From Brachionus koreanus (Eukaryota > Rotifera > Eurotatoria > Ploima > Brachionidae), in contig PJRA01000016.1 of NCBI GenBank assembly GCA_016987375.1, positions 1,813,428-1,835,080 of the forward strand: a DNA stretch of 21,653 bases, in the 5' to 3' direction. The notes beneath the pieces are model-generated. The model did not search any database. It saw only the letters and a list, made by a program, of their open reading frames with translations, and was not told the origin of the DNA. Positions 21,100-21,653 of the stretch are shown piece by piece. The translations under genes and the position numbers were made by a program. The number at the start of each line of letters is the position of its first letter. Position 1 is the stretch's first letter.

Positions 21100-21653
21100 A
21101 ACTCTATAATTTTATCACAGACAAAATCATTTATCTTAAGTTTAAATATAATCTATAGAAAATAAATTAATTATTTCTAATTGTCAATAGAATTTTGAAC
21201 AGAGGAAAAAAAGGCAATTTTCTTAATGAAAAATTTTGACTTTGGTGTCTCAAATTCTGGGAACAAAACAAAAATGCTAAAAATAAATAGCAATAGGCGG
21301 CATTTGAAAAGTCTCAGAACCTCTTTAAATTAAAGTACCTCAATAATAATTGCTATTTTTTCCTTTTGCAATTTTAACCAAAAAAAATAAATAACTAAAA
21401 TGGACTTAGAAATTTAAATCGAATTACTTATTGATTTTAATTAAAAATATGTTTCCTTTGTCAAACAGAGAGCTCAGGTTAGAAAACTTCTATTCGATTA
21501 AATAGCTTTCTTTTAATCAAAAAAACAAAATTGATTTATTAGCTTAAGAATAGAACTAATTCATTTTTTATGTAAATAAGAAGTTAAATTTAAAATTAAA
21601 AACTTAAGATATGTAAAAAAAAAGCCTATTTTTTTTAAATTATAGCTTTTAAT
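21100..21653. other. Upstream flank of stomatin, no recognised gene
   Basis: AT-rich DNA that should include the stomatin promoter and 5' UTR on the minus strand. I recognise no coding sequence, repeat family or RNA gene and cannot place a core promoter. Confidence 0.5.

Noticed and set aside
1..21653. CRISPR array, bacterial operon, tRNA or rRNA genes
   Set aside because: No regularly spaced identical repeats, Shine-Dalgarno-led gene series, cloverleaf with A/B boxes or rRNA core sequence was seen; the gene structures are eukaryotic throughout.

Overview
This is a stretch of nuclear genome from a small, very AT-rich animal. It carries three protein-coding genes of clear metazoan type, split by many very short GT-AG introns, plus decayed transposable elements. 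Of the 19 introns visible in the first gene, 16 are 46-65 bp, and the seven introns of the last gene are 47-69 bp. The genes (dystrophin, an ORP5/8-type oxysterol-binding-related protein, stomatin) fix the organism as an animal with a dystrophin complex. Compact introns, high AT, RTE-like LINE relics and a TIR element with a possible FLYWCH/MULE-like fragment fit a small protostome such as a rotifer or other lophotrochozoan, but the sequence does not prove the lineage.

Layout. Positions 169-8857 (+) hold the 3' part of a dystrophin/utrophin gene: about ten spectrin-like repeats, WW, EF-hand region, ZZ zinc finger and the C-terminal dystrobrevin-binding coiled coils, in 20 exons giving about 1811 visible residues. 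The N-terminal actin-binding part lies off the left edge. Two introns carry antisense LINE remains (about 1540-2336 and 7066-7275). Positions 8858-12122 are gene-free AT-rich DNA. Positions 12123-15869 (+) hold a complete four-exon ORP5/8-like gene of about 905 aa: Ser-rich N terminus, PH domain, lipid-transfer ORD and a C-terminal membrane anchor. Positions 15870-19756 separate this gene from the convergently transcribed stomatin gene and contain an ~0.86 kb element with 31-bp perfect terminal inverted repeats and 21-bp-phased terminal units (16758-17641), an unidentified small coding-like exon (17989-18131) and a second type of LINE relic (about 18361-18610). Positions 21099-19757 (-) hold a complete eight-exon stomatin gene of 318 aa.

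The three host genes all act at membranes (sarcolemmal cytoskeleton anchoring, ER-plasma membrane lipid exchange, membrane scaffold), but nothing suggests they form a functional cluster; adjacency is probably incidental. I found no CRISPR array, rRNA or tRNA and no convincing new biological system. The most informative unexplained objects are the TIR element with its phased repeats and in-frame (TAG)4, the orphan exon at 17989-18131, and the substituted ZZ-domain histidine in dystrophin.
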